Positions 13,090 through 26,262 of a stretch of DNA of 64,000 bases are shown one piece after another. The notes below the pieces were generated by a model, which had not been told where the DNA came from, made no database searches, and was given only the letters and a program-made list of their open reading frames with translations. Origin of the DNA: Eutrigla gurnardus. Its lineage: Eukaryota > Chordata > Actinopteri > Perciformes > Triglidae. The position numbers were made by a program, and so were the translations under genes. Location: the NCBI GenBank assembly GCA_963514095.1, contig OY741264.1:12236054-12300053 (forward strand), in the 5' to 3' direction. The stretch's first letter is position 1; each line of letters opens with the position of its first letter.

Positions 13090-15511
13090 CAACTACCACA
13101 ACCCTGCCTGATAAGATTCACAACCCAGGCTAGCAAAGCACTGTGGTGCAGAGTACATCTATTCTAGTAACTCTCCACAGTAGATGCTCTACTGCGGCAT
13201 GGCACCGTGTTACAACACGTTGTAAGTCAGTGAAGGCAGTTAGCGTAATTTCTGAACAATCCAGTCAACGCTGGACAACAAAATGCTTCGACTGTCTAGT
13301 TGGTTCGGGGGCATGATTTCCATGAATGCAGCACAGGCTCTTTCCAGTCATGTCTGGATTGTTTGGACAAGTTCTTTATTTTGCTTGTCAAATTGCGAAG
13401 CACATGTCCAGACACACACTCACACACACGTGCATGCATGCATACGTGCACACACAACCGTAAGTTGCCTCCGAGCTCCATTGAGTTCATGCAAATTACA
13501 AAAATGCAAATTCTGGTCGTGAGGCTCAGCTGTCCTCTGATGCATTTTGAGGAAAACACGACCAAATGGAGAAAACGCACAATGAATCTATTCCCTTTAA
13601 TCTCGACAGACAGAAAGACAGCCTAATCCCAAACCTGACTGCCTTTCCACCTCGATGCCCAGCCTCTCCCCATTCCCCCATTCCCCCATTCCCCCCCCCC
13701 CCCCCCCTCCTCCCCCCTCCTCTAGCATCCCCTGCCCTCTGGGCTAAAATCACAGGTGCAGGCAAATGCAAACCACTGAGTGGAAAATGCTCGTTGACAG
13801 CATTCTGGTGTGTTTGCGATTGGTCAGTGAACAATGAGGGAGTTTCCCGAACCACTTGTCGTGCTGACGGAACAGCTGGGCAGCAACACCAGACACGGAT
13901 CAGGGTGGGAAGAGCCCAAGCGAAACAACAACTTAAATGAAATTTAGCAGAATTTAAACTCACTGTCATTTCACAAACTGTTTGTGAGTTGCATAGGAAA
14001 TAAGACTTCTCACAGTCTCACAGTTATTCACGGGGCACTTTCCGACATTCAAACTTCGAAATTAGCTTCTTGATGCAGTAGGATTTGTCTAATTTCCTTG
14101 GAAATTGTTGCTTTCTAATTCGTATGTGAGTGGAAGTGGTCATAATTTTGCAGCTCAAAACTGAAAAAGGAATATGGTGGCAGTCACCTGTTGTTCAAAA
14201 CATCTTGAATTCTGATGTAGTTGCCTAGATACAGCAACAGCGAGTGTGTATCTTCTATTGTCTGTGGTACTGGCTGGCTCCGCAATTGTCTGCCTCATCT
14301 CTTTCTTGAGCACCAGCATGCAGACACACAAGTCTACGCAAGCACGGGCCCCCAGCCCAACACAGCTCTCATCCACATGCTCATCCTGAGCAGCATTATC
14401 ACAATCTAAGGAACTAGATTATCCCTAGGCTCCAAACTTCATCCTCTCTGATCCCCACGTGGGAGGGGATGAGAGGGAGCACAGGGGACCATCAACCAGA
14501 TTTGCCACTTGTTAATCAAGGCAGATTTTGACCACCTTCAGGGACAGATGGGCAACTGTTTTCAACCCCCCCCCCCCCGAAATGGTCATTATGCTATCGA
14601 GGATATCCTCCAGCAGCAACAACCAACCATGTTTTTAAGAGAATCGCAGTAATGCTTATTTTAAAAGTAAAAATCAATCACAGGCTGCCGACATTTTTAA
14701 ATTAATATGATGCATTGCCCTTTTCTCAGAGGAAAAATGCATTTTCTGCATTTCACAAGGTGTAAAAAAATAATAAAAAATATTGCTACATGACACTTTG
14801 ATGAATATTTTCAACTTGCTACAAATAATTCCAACTATAGAAACTGAAAACATGAGTGAATCTATTCCAAACTGGGAGTAACATATACCGATCGAATGGT
14901 GTTCTCTTTTAAAAACCGGTCACAGAAAAAAAAAAACTACAAATCTGCAACACATCCAACCATCTTCCTCATCGTGGTCTGAATTTCAATGAAGCGTGTG
15001 CATGAGTAAACCAAATGAGGAGGCGCAAACACCCATAAGATCTGTATGAAGATCCATCACACTTAGTTGTTTACACTGCAAGCCTTCTAAATCTCCATAA
15101 TAGATCTTTGTTGTGGTTTGGGGTGGGGTGGTGAGGTCAGCTGGTAATTGGCTGCTGGTAATTACAGATGCATCTTAAGCTTGCTGACATTGTCCGTGGG
15201 GCTTTGGAGACCCGCTACCACCTAATTCACCGCAGAGATTACCGCGATGTACAGAAAATTACACGATGCCCATTCATGCATAATGAAGCAGCAGTTGAAA
15301 CTCCTCATCTCAAATCTAACCTGCTGTTTACCCTTTCATGCCATTGAAGGTGTCACATGTTTAGAATAGAATGTATTCAATGTTATAAATTATATATTTA
15401 GCTGCATGTTTTAGTTTTTTTGCACATTTAAGATCCAATCACCCTGTTCTTGCCCCTACTCTTCTCTAAATGTCAAAGCTCATCACTCCTCCAACTCTTC
15501 CATCTTTTGCC

Positions 15512-15552
15512 AGCAGCCCCACAAGGGTGTTTTCCCCCTCTGTGGGGCTGCT
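15512..15552. repeat. 12-bp perfect inverted repeat (hairpin)
   Basis: AGCAGCCCCACA (15512-15523) pairs with TGTGGGGCTGCT (15541-15552) around a 17-nt loop. It sits in a locally GC-rich block of intron 3. Confidence 0.9.
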
Positions 15553-15780
15553 TCCTCGGGACGGGAGGTAGCGCGGGGACAATAGCAGCCACCCAATTAA
15601 AGCTGTGTTGGCCTCGCAATTCCTCAAGGTATTGCCATGTGACAGTTTAATTAACCAAGCCTCTTATCTTAATTTAGCAGGATCAAAAAGTAACAAACTG
15701 AGGTTATCTGAGAAAAACACTACCAGTCGCCATCCTCACAAACTCAACAAGACGCTCACACATATGCACACTCTTTCTTC

Positions 15781-15802
15781 CTCTCTCTCTCTCTCTCTCT
15801 CT
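15781..15802. repeat. (CT)n microsatellite
   Basis: Perfect run of 11 units just left of the 37-bp tandem duplication. Confidence 0.9.
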
Positions 15803-15818
15803 CCCTTCCCAAGTGTGT

Positions 15819-15892
15819 GACACTATGGTACAGTGTCACACACGTTAACAGAGATGACACTATGGTACAGTGTCACACACGTTAACAGAGAT
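15819..15892. repeat. Exact tandem duplication of a 37-bp palindrome-bearing unit
   Basis: The unit starting GACACTATGGTACAGTGTCA occurs twice without a mismatch (15819-15855 and 15856-15892). Each copy carries the inverted repeat GACACT-ATGGTAC-AGTGTC; in the first copy the arms extend to 10 bp (GTGTGACACT/AGTGTCACAC). Confidence 0.95.
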
Positions 15893-16802
15893 GTTTGATG
15901 AAGTCATACAGCAAGACACTGCAAAGCACAATTTATAGTACAAATAATCTGCTGCTTTATGCGATATCTAAGCTGCAGGGGTCGGCCTAATGACAGACTT
16001 ACACGCACACACTGCCACGAGTGTGTGTGTGTGTGGGTTCAGGCGTGTCTTAACATGGTGAGTGTTTACGTTGACAGGTTTTTCTTTTGATTTTGAACCG
16101 ATGGCTCTATGGCTGCAGGAAGTCAGGCACCATGCTACTTAATCCAATCTCCCATGGAGCCTGCCTGCTGTCCCGCCCCTCTTCATCCATCCATCCATCC
16201 ATGAGCTCATTCTTCTCATCATCTGATCTATCATCAACTGGTTGCCATGCCTCTTACTTCCTTCCTTCGTTATGACCGGGTTTTAGCCTTTCAATCCAAT
16301 TAGTTGAGCTTGTATTTATCAAATACATACAGCCCTGCGACTATTGCTCCGTATACCCCTTCATATATCCAATGTGTCTTCTTTTCTGACATTGACATCA
16401 CTGACATCATCCCATCCGCTGTAATCGCACAAACCACATCGCCTTTCGTTGTTTTCAGCAATTCCTCTTCTTCAAATAAATACTCCATTATCTATAGCAC
16501 TGCAGGCGGTGGATGAAAGGACATTACTAGTTATGGTTGAGCGGAGAAGAAGTCCTGATGCCTTAGACAGGCCTAGGCCCATTTATATCTCTGGTTCCTG
16601 ATGCAATGTAACATGGAGAAACAACGCCTGAGGGCACAGCAAATATTCATTCACATGAGCGAAATAAACAGGCCAGACAAAGAGGCCCTTCACTTATTTC
16701 TTCCTGATTCAGTGGAAGTTGTGCTGAATCCACTGTCTAGGGAAACTTTTACCAGGCATTTCATTTTCACATAATCAAAACTGAACAATCTGCCACTTGG
16801 AA

Positions 16803-16824
16803 GTTTTTTTTTTTTTTTTTTTTT
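16803..16824. repeat. Poly-T tract
   Basis: Uninterrupted T run of about 20 nt in intron 3. Confidence 0.9.
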
Positions 16825-17100
16825 ATAATGCTGCTGCGTACAATAAAGAATTACTTGGCACACCTTTTTTTTTTACCAAAATAAAGCATTGTGTGATTTG
16901 TGTGATCCAAAAAAAGAATCAGAAAGAATCTGCTGATTGTGGTACAACTGAGCATTCAGTGAACACACAAGTGATGTGTATTCGGGGAGATCAGTGTGAA
17001 AACAAAAGAGACATTTGTGATTTCACCTCCAGTAATATTGTTATGAGCTGACATGTTAAATAACTACAGGTGATCATTTGTCATGCGTAACGCAACACTT

Positions 17101-17152
17101 GAAAAGCAAAAGTGCTTTTCAGATGGAGAGAGCAAAAGTGCTCTCTCCATCT
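17101..17152. repeat. Two adjacent perfect hairpins sharing one core
   Basis: Hairpin A is GAAAAGCA-AAAG-TGCTTTTC (17101-17120). Hairpin B is AGATGGAGAGAGCA-AAAG-TGCTCTCTCCATCT (17121-17152), a 14-bp perfect stem. Both have the same AAAG loop and the core GCAAAAGTGC, with no base between them. Confidence 0.95.
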
Positions 17153-17487
17153 GTCTCTTTATAATGAAGCGGAATGTTGTAGGTGCTGATGATTTGACAT
17201 CATATTTTAGATATAACATTAAAAAAAACAATTCAAAATACAAAACACAGAGAACACTCCAGTTCTACTTGACAGCAATGTGTTGCAAACAAATAAAATA
17301 AATAACTTTAATTTTGAATTGGAACATCAAAAACTTAAATGTAATTTCCTGTAGTCATTTGTGATGTTTAATTTATTATATGGACTCTTTGCGGATTCCT
17401 TTCTCGTAGTCTGACCTGAAAAAGATCCAACTCAAGAGACTACAGATGGCAACCTGCTTTGTGTGACGGCCCTCCTGTCCAGCAGGA

Positions 17488-17515
17488 GTGTGTGTGTGTG
17501 TGTGTGTGTGTGTGT
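17488..17515. repeat. (GT)n microsatellite
   Basis: Perfect run of 14 units. Confidence 0.95.
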
Positions 17516-20209
17516 TCCCCTTTGTTATTGTCTTGCAGGAACCTTGAGGGTGGAGTACAATCAGCTCACCTGGGAGCACCTGTCCCAGTGTCCCAGTCCT
17601 GCAGGTGCCTCTTACTCCCGGCACCGTGTCATTGTTTGCGTGGCTTTTGCCGTCTTAGTAATGTAGGTTTTGCATCGTAACTAATTCACTCAACCATCTG
17701 CTGGCACAATGACAATACTGTTTTCTTGCTGTCTTTTCATCTGTGCACCTTTTTGTTTAAAACTGTATTTTTTTTTTTGTCATGACATGACCTTTGACTG
17801 TTACAATACAGACAGAAGTCCACAAGGACAGTTAAGTTGCAACTTCAAACTTAAAACAAAACAAAAAAAATTCAATCATTTTCTACCAACTAATCATGTG
17901 CCTATAAAACAGTGAATAAGGACAATTAGCAATTAATCAAGCTATTTATTCTTGTTAAAATGTTTGCAACTCGTAAGCGGTGACTGTTGGAAACTTATCG
18001 TGATATGTTGCTAAAACAATCATAAATCAGAGATGAGAATAACGATTCATATCACTGAAAAATAATAGGTAGGAAGTCAAACAGGCTATAAAAGCATATG
18101 TACACAAGTGTGGTTAATGTCTAAAATGACATCACATACACAAACAAGCACACACACACATGCCCGGCTGTCCATGGACGGAGGACAGATGGCCTCGGAG
18201 TGGCTGTGGTCCAGGAAGTGACCACGTTCTGTATCATAATAATCTGCTCTGTCGTAGCCTCCCTACTGCTGCGCTGGACAACATGTTCCACCCACTGAGA
18301 GCAGACACTGGAGCAGCTCTTCTGCAGTCACACATCCTCTTAGTGGGGTGCTGTCACGACAAACTAAACTTGTATTATGAGCGCTCCTTCGTTTAAACCT
18401 GGGAAACCTGTCAAGGCCCACAGCTATCACGATCGGACGCAGCGAAGAAACACACGCGAAGGGCTGCAAAAGCACAGCACCAGAATTCTCAAAAACATAT
18501 CCAATAAGCCTTTAACCATCCAGACGTGGAGTTATTTATGTCAGTGCAGCATGCGCATTTCTACCACACACAGACACAAGCAACGAGGTCCCACTTCATT
18601 TCTATCTTAAAATATCTCAGCCCCAGACTTATGATAACGTCCTCATTGTGTGTGCTGTGATCACACATTTAACAAAGCTTTTCAATGAGAGGTTTATGCT
18701 TGGGAAAAAAAAAAAGAAAGAAAGAAAAAAAAAACACACTTCGGCTGCACTGCCATGGGGCTCAGCCGCAGAATGTTAATTAATTTCATTTATAGCACGA
18801 ACGCAAAATCTACAAGGTTGTTGTTCATGTGATTACAAAGAGAACAACTGGGAGCAGAGATATGTCTGCTGAGATGATGGAGCGGATAAAAACACTGGTT
18901 TTCTCTCTTGCTGTTGGTCTACATCTCTCACACATGTGGTCAAACACGTTCGGCAGGTTTTCACCAGCGTGAAAAACGCACATGCAGGGGGATAGCGTAG
19001 GTTACAAGTGTGTTTACAGCAAGCAAGTCTGTGTGCATGTAGAAACTGTAAACATGAAATATGCAAACTCATCAAACCGCCGAGCCCCACTTCCTGACTT
19101 CTATTACACACAAATGAGGCATTAAAGCAAACACATTCAAATCCATCAGCAGGTGAGGCTTCACACAAGAACGACAAATACAAGCATCTCTGTCTAGATC
19201 CACAGCTCAGCATTAAGGAGCGTGTTCAGTGCTGTGCGTGTTAAATCTGTGTTTCGGAGAGTTGAGTGAAAAAAAAAAAAGATCATAATGTCAGAGAGTT
19301 TGCTGGACCCGACAGCGGATGCAACTTTAACAATAGGGTTGAAGAGTGATTAACTTTAAATCTCCATGACTCCAGACTAATCCTTATACTCAGTGCGCCT
19401 ACATGTTTCTATGAGCCTTGAATAACATTTCCATTTAATGGCAGTGTGTGTTTTGTTCAATGCCTCATATGACAGAGCACACACACTTGGATTAATACCC
19501 TGTAATGTTCTTATTACAGAGTGGTGCGAGGAGACAGCCGTGAACATTTAGGGGCAGCGGCCCTCTGCAGGAGGAAAGCTCATTCAATGTTTTTTTTAAA
19601 AAGATGAGTCAAATCATGCTATGATAAGAGGTTGTAATGGTGCTTAGAGTGAAATAAGACATATTTTTACGCATTGCTTCCATAAACATGCCATAATTAT
19701 TCACCGCGGCTACCAGGGTGAAAGGATAATGCCAGAGATTTATGGCCCAATTGGTAAGAGTCCGAGATATTCATCAATCCTCTCCAATGCTGTGGTGCCA
19801 CAGTGCTTGAGAGAGGCTTCACCGACTGAATGAGGATCAGGGGGTGAGCCGCCATGCAGGCTGCTTGAGGTTTAGAGGTGGAAATCACATCCTGCAGCCA
19901 GCCTGGCCCAATATCACACACACAGCGCAAGAGGGAGGACGTGAGAATGGACGTTATCCTTCACCAGCCGCAATCATAACAATGGAATTTAATAAAACTT
20001 TGTGTATTAAAGAAAATATAATCCCTAAAGCTTCCATAATGAGAGGGAAGAAATCCAAAGACTGTGATATTTCCCCTCCCTTCACCCCACAAGATTTTAG
20101 GCTTTCCACAGGATTCCACTAGCTTAGCGGCAAATCGCCTCACTGCTGTGCGATACCACCATATCCTCTAAGAATGGGGTGAACACACGATCTGACGCTG
20201 TGGGCCCAC

Positions 20210-20212
<3 letters not shown>

Positions 20213-20300
<88 letters not shown>
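20213..20300. repeat. (AC)n microsatellite, 88 bp
   Basis: Perfect run of 44 units with no interruption. Confidence 0.97.
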
Positions 20301-20302
<2 letters not shown>

Positions 20303-22061
20303 GCAAAATCGTATTTGACTTTGAGTGATGCTTCCTAGAGAGGCTGATGGTTCTAATTCTCCACACCAGGAAAGTAACTGGAGATGTTGCTATGAATCAG
20401 CCCGGCCAGGGAGAGGCCATGGTGAGCTCAGGAGATGAGGAGTGGGAAAAGATGAAGGGCTCAGGGACAAATCCAATGGCTAGCATCAACCAAAGAAACA
20501 TGAGGATCTGGCGGCGGTTTTCAGATGTTGCTTGTTTCTATGAAATAGACTATTTTAGAAAATGTATTTTACTATTTGATATTAAAACACAAATAGATAT
20601 GCCGAAACTATTCCAATTAATTTAATAACAATTATAACAATAATGGATGAAGCAAGCAGTCGGCGGGTGACTTCACGAGCGACATCACTGGAATGACACA
20701 CGTGCGTGTCTCCACCGGATGTAAATGCACTCCGATGGCCTCCATTAATCACGTTTAAACAGACAGATGTGATAACGTCACATGAAATCATGACTCCTCC
20801 ATATGCTGCCTGTTTGGAGTAATGTCTGTAAACTACCTCATTACAATGCTCTCAAAAGAAGCCTCTATCTCAGCAGATGGACGTCCATTAACCTGCAGAA
20901 CAATTACTTCAGCGCGGTGTGAAGAATCTCACATTAACGATGTCCTCTCTGTACTGGACAGTACATCCAGACTTAATTGTCTATTGTTCCAACTTGCTTA
21001 AAGGAGTCATTAAATAATAAGTAATACAAGTTCTGCTTTTACCTTTGAAAACTAATGTTCTTGCTGTACTTATTTCCAGGGGTATACGGTCTTTTCTTTG
21101 ACTGTAAATTGAAATCATGTTGACGCCAATGATAGATTTATTCACATCCTCTTGATCACAGAGCCAGAGTGTTTTAAATGTATGACTATCACACATCATA
21201 ATATCACATCATATCATCTAGTCATGGTATAGAGAAATTGGAACCATGTCTTCCTGACAGCAATATAATAAGTTATAAGTTGTTTTTGGTCTTCGTCGGA
21301 TGAATAAATGTCAAAAAGTCAGTTCTATGATTGAGTCACATTCTGGCCGTGGCTCCGTCACATGTCCACCCTAGAAATGTTGCAGGAGACGTGCGTCTCC
21401 AAGCAGCCAGATTTTGTGTCGCTTTGTTCATTTGGTGTTTTACATTATATTGTGTCTGAAAGGTGTATTTCTCTCTTTCGTGCTGTTGTTCTCTGGCTTC
21501 AACAGAAACTTTGCATTTAAACAATAATCTACACCCTAAAAGGGAACGCACATAAAAAATGACTATTTTAAAACGGCCAAAGGTATTGGCTGATTAACTA
21601 ATCCATCAGATGTGCTAAACCATCGCCGACACAGCTGCAGGAGTAATCATTGTTTTTGCAGATGTTTTCAAATTTCTGAAACAACATGACCCAACCAAGT
21701 GACTCAAGAATAAATACATATTTCATGCACTCACAATAAACTACATGACAATCTTTATTAACTGTACTGGCCTTGGTGCAGTATTTGTAACAACAATGAA
21801 ATGCACCCAATTGTGCTGCTTTTTGAATGCAAACTGATTCAAATTAGGTATAAAACGCAGCATCTAGCCACCCAATAAAACTGTGTCTGCATTTATCCAT
21901 CCATGAAATATGAATGATGTTGAATGGAATGCCCTTTTCCAACAGTCAAATAAAGGTTTATTGAAGGCCAAAGTGAGTAGGATAGAGGTTGTCATAGCTA
22001 CAAGTGTGAAAAGGGCATCTGATCTGACTTCTGACCAGTCAATTAATGTTGGAATTGCATT

Positions 22062-22092
22062 TTTTGTATCACAAAGGGTTCGTGATACAAAA
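22062..22092. repeat. 11-bp perfect inverted repeat
   Basis: TTTTGTATCAC (22062-22072) pairs with GTGATACAAAA (22082-22092) around a 9-nt loop. Flanking AATTAAT segments can extend the pairing if a 13-nt bulge is allowed. Confidence 0.85.
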
Positions 22093-25000
22093 TTAATTGC
22101 TGTGAATAAAAAGGAGAAAAAAAGAAAGAGATTGTGGAGACTTGAAACACTTTGGAAAAATACAGTAATGCTTGAGTCTTAAGATTAAGACTGCCACAAG
22201 GGAAGATGGGTGAATATTTAAGATGGATTAAAGTCTGAATATTGAGTTGCTTATTCTCAGTGTGGCCTGCAAAAAAACCCTATTATTCAACAAAACAACA
22301 GATAAAGACCTCATTTTTCTCATGAATTTACAGATGAATACATTTTAATTTGCACCCTCTTCTTGCATGGATGTGTCACAATACCACAATGAGGACTATA
22401 AGTCCATTATATAAAATCACTTAAAAAAAAGATAAATTGTGCTGTTTGTTCTGGCTACGGTATTTAATTGAAAAATGCTAATGATGAGAATAACAACAGT
22501 GGTGAAATACATCAGCACTATATGATAACAGGATTACAAAATATTGTTTAATACCTAATGGCTAAAATATCAACTACAGCAGCAGATAGAAACGCCAATA
22601 ACGGATTGAATAGAAAACACTCAAGAGCTCTTCCATGGCTTCAGCATCTTAGTAAATTACTTTTTTTTTTTTTTTAAATAGAAGATGCTTCTTAATTGAC
22701 TGAAAGAGCCATATAAAACCAAGGACTCCTTTTTTTAGATACGAGCCAACAAGTGCTGCATCCAAGACACTAAAAGAGGTTAGGCAGTTTTTAAATGTAT
22801 ATTGCTACCAGCCAGAGAAATTACCAGATGACATGTTGTAGGAACGTCACACAATATATTTTTATTATATTATGATACAAACTGCACATGCAGTCGACTC
22901 GCTGACATCCTCGGCATCATAAATTATTGAAAAACCTGCAGCAAAGACAAGCCTCATATGAATATAGGGTTTACTGAGCAACTATTAAATTAAACACCAT
23001 CCTTTATTTGAGTACAGTGTATGTTTGTGTGTGCATTCATATCATTGTTTAGGTGTGTGTGTTTTAACAATTGACAAAGCATGACAATTCCCTTATTTAA
23101 GCTATACACAAGATGAGGGATTATGTGGGGGTGGGGGTTTTCTATGGCCCTGCCACAAATAACTGGGAAAAGTCAATTTCATCGCCTTCTTCTGCACTGT
23201 CACAGGAGCACATATCATGCTGTCTCTCCTCACTGTATCCTCCCTGTAGTATCACTTCCTCCCCTGTCCCACTCATGCGTTCCCTCTTAAAACAAGGCAG
23301 GCGGCTTGATTATGACACTCCCAAGTGCAGCTAATTAGGACAGGTCAGCTGGTACACTCAAACAGTGTCCCTGTCAAACAGAGTCTCTCCACGCTCTTCC
23401 ACTCCCTGTCCATTTCCTCGGACAGCCCTATCAGTGGGTAACATCTCCCTACACCACTGCCGCCTGTCTGTTCGGGATCCGGACTACAGCAGTCATCTCC
23501 ACGGAGGCGAGCAACGCACTGCCAGCCCCTCTGCTGGAGCCAGACAAGCCTTCATCAACATCTGCTCAATAAATCACTGTTTAAAAGTGGCAAAAAAAAA
23601 ATGAAAAAAATGAATACAAATAAATAAATAAAAATGCATTTCATATACTAAGGCTTAATTAATGCGTTGCTACCACATTTCCAGGGCTAATTAATCAATT
23701 TGAGACTGGTCCCTGGTGCAAAGATGTCCAGATTATGTTGTCTGAAAGAAAACGGCACAGAAAATCAGAGAAGGAGATGAATTACAAGCATGGAAACCGA
23801 GAGATTTTGTTTGTGCTACCAATGCATATAACCACAGGAGAGCATAAACTCGGAAAAGAAGCAGAAGTCGGAAAGAAAGAGAAGCCCCAAAACGATGGCA
23901 ATATCCAAAACAAAAAGGAGAATGATACACAAGTGTGTGTACACTGTCGGCTCCCACCTCGTGACTATAAAGGCTAAGAGCTGAAACAGGGCTGGGGATT
24001 GATTGGGACTTGAACTAGATGCTTTGTGCACTTGTAGTTCTGTTTATACTGAGCAAGTGAATGAGGCCGTCGAGTCCTGGCAGGCAAGCAGAGAGAGCTA
24101 ATAATTGGGAGGGCCATGCTTGGAGAGAAACAGAGGTTTTAAGATGGGATGAAGGAGGTACGGAGGGAGGGGGGTCGAGAGAGAGACCTATGAAGTAGAT
24201 GCTAAGTGCAGAGATGTGAAGGAAATAAGCCTGCAGGAAAACGACCCCAGCAACAGCAACCAATGACAAGCTCCCTTTTCCTTTTTTCCCCCCTTCCATC
24301 GGATAATAGACATACCTGTGTGCTTCCATGTGTACGGTTCAAGTGTGTGCACAGAGGGAGCTGAATTTAAAACCCACGGATATCAATATCAAAGCAGACG
24401 CCTTAACTCTTTTAATCACATTTCAGTTTCCTCAATTCACTCTCTTTTTACTAAGCCTCATTAATTAACCATAACATTACTATATTAAATTACCTGTACA
24501 TGAGCTGTACTGTTTAAGACAAAGTAGCAGATGGGACTTGAGCTCACCAGGCACAAGGTGACCATCTTGCGATTCATCTCAAACAGCAGGAGGACATAAA
24601 GCATAAAAAAACAGACCTTTTTAAGCAGATGACACGGTGATATTGTTACAACTTAATAAAGATGCGCTGGAACCCTGCCAGAGTGATGTTTGCCACCCTT
24701 CACTCGTTGCTGCTCTTGCACCTTGCCTTGGCCTCCTGCCCCTGCCCTCCCCCACAGCACAGCTAAACCCATATGTTATTGGCTAAACACAGCCAGCTGC
24801 AGCCAGTTAACTGTCTAATCTCACATCAATTGATTTCCCCAAACAAGGAGAGGTGGAGAAGTGGAACGAAAGTCGCGGAGCAGGGCTGAGTGTGGGAATA
24901 AATGGAGGGGCTCCGGCGAGTGTGAAACAGGCGAGGGCAGATTGCAGCCCGAGTTTCCATCGCTTGTTTACGTCTCTTGGTGTACAGGTGTGACAATATC

Positions 25001-25996
25001 TTGTTTCGAAAAGGAAACTGATGGTAGAAGACAAACAGAAAACCCAACGGTGGATGGACAGGCTGCGGTTTGCAGTAGCAGTAAATTTCCACCAACAATT
25101 GGGACCGCTTTCACCAGCTGACTACTGCCGCGCACACTCGTGGCTCCGTTTGTCATGCGCTTTGTGTGTATATATGTGATTCTTTATGTCCCTCATGGAC
25201 AATAAAATGGGAACATTTTCAAAATGAGAAACATATGGAGCTTTTTAATTGGCCAATTTCTCTTGCCTGTGTGTGGCTTTTTTTTTTTTTATTAAAAAAA
25301 AAAACAATGAAAAGGGGAAAAGAAAAAATGCTAGTCAGACACTCATATTGCAGCACAAATTGTCATAGTCCTTCTCCAAAGAAAAAAATAAGCAGACCTT
25401 CTGTTCCCTGGATTAATAGCTCCATTACAGAGAATCCATGTTCGCTATACCGCACTGTACTTCTGGATCCAGTCATTGAGATACTTCTTGGTGTTGGGAC
25501 TTTACTGGGTTCGTGTTTCTGTGGGAATATCTGTTTTGCCATGCAGGTAATGGCCCACACTGAGTTACATGGCTGGACGGAGCGGCAGTGTGGAATTTAC
25601 CATACCACCTCCTGTTCCATTCCTTCCGTCTACACCGATGTATAATCTTGGCTTTCCCGCGACCGCTGACCCTGCACTAATCATGCGAGGTTGCCTGGGT
25701 GGGGTGGGACTGCAACAACTCATATCCGGGGAGTTATTGTTCTACACATGTCATGTGTAATCTGCCCGACCCACAGCGCTTAGAATAATTATTCATATTT
25801 AATCACCACACTACGAAGCTACATCTCCTGCCGCTCACTAAGTCATTTTCCATGTTCCATTATCAAAGTTTCAGAGACGGGTGCTCAGAGAAGAAGGACT
25901 AAATGGAGAGGCTGAAGAAGTTGGGCTTATAAAAACATAATGGGCTTGTCTGCTTTGATAAACTGAGGACGTGTAGAGAATGCACACATGCGCTCG

Positions 25997-26012
25997 CTCT
26001 CTCTCTCTCTCA

Positions 26013-26050
<38 letters not shown>
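25997..26050. repeat. Compound (CT)n(CA)n microsatellite
   Basis: A CT run passes through CACTCA into a CA run. It lies about 210 bp beyond exon 3 on its intron-3 side. Confidence 0.95.
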
Positions 26051-26051
<1 letters not shown>

Positions 26052-26262
26052 TAAATGAAAGAAAGTGCAGAGAACAAAGTCGGGGAGAATAAAGTAGCCA
26101 AGTACAAGTTCAGATTGTGAGCATTCAGGCAAGGAGCTCAATCGCTGTTACAAATAACTGCAGCACAGGGAAAAAAAGCAGTTTGAAATTCGATTTGAAT
26201 GTGTCTGATTCGTGCGGCGACATTCATTGCTCATGCAGTCAAATTTGCAGATGAGGACTCAC

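Larger units (their letters stand above)
1..26262 (-). other. pcdh17: pcdh17 intron 3, 3' end outside the window
   Basis: Everything to the left of exon 3 reads as intron. The donor GTGAGT is at 26262. No minus-strand frame in this stretch resembles the missing PCDH17 C-terminal exon, so the intron exceeds 26.2 kb. It carries two hAT-type elements with target duplications, CA repeats at 4456, 13032 and 20213, TG at 17488, TC at 12608 and 15781, a CT/CA compound repeat at 25997, poly-C runs near 5094, 13687 and 14566, and the hairpins listed separately. I see no protein-coding gene or RNA gene in the remainder. Confidence 0.8.

Noticed and set aside
13526..13969. 147-codon minus-strand ORF with a glycine-rich middle
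   Set aside because: The glycine run is the complement of a poly-C/CCT tract; the remainder resembles no protein.
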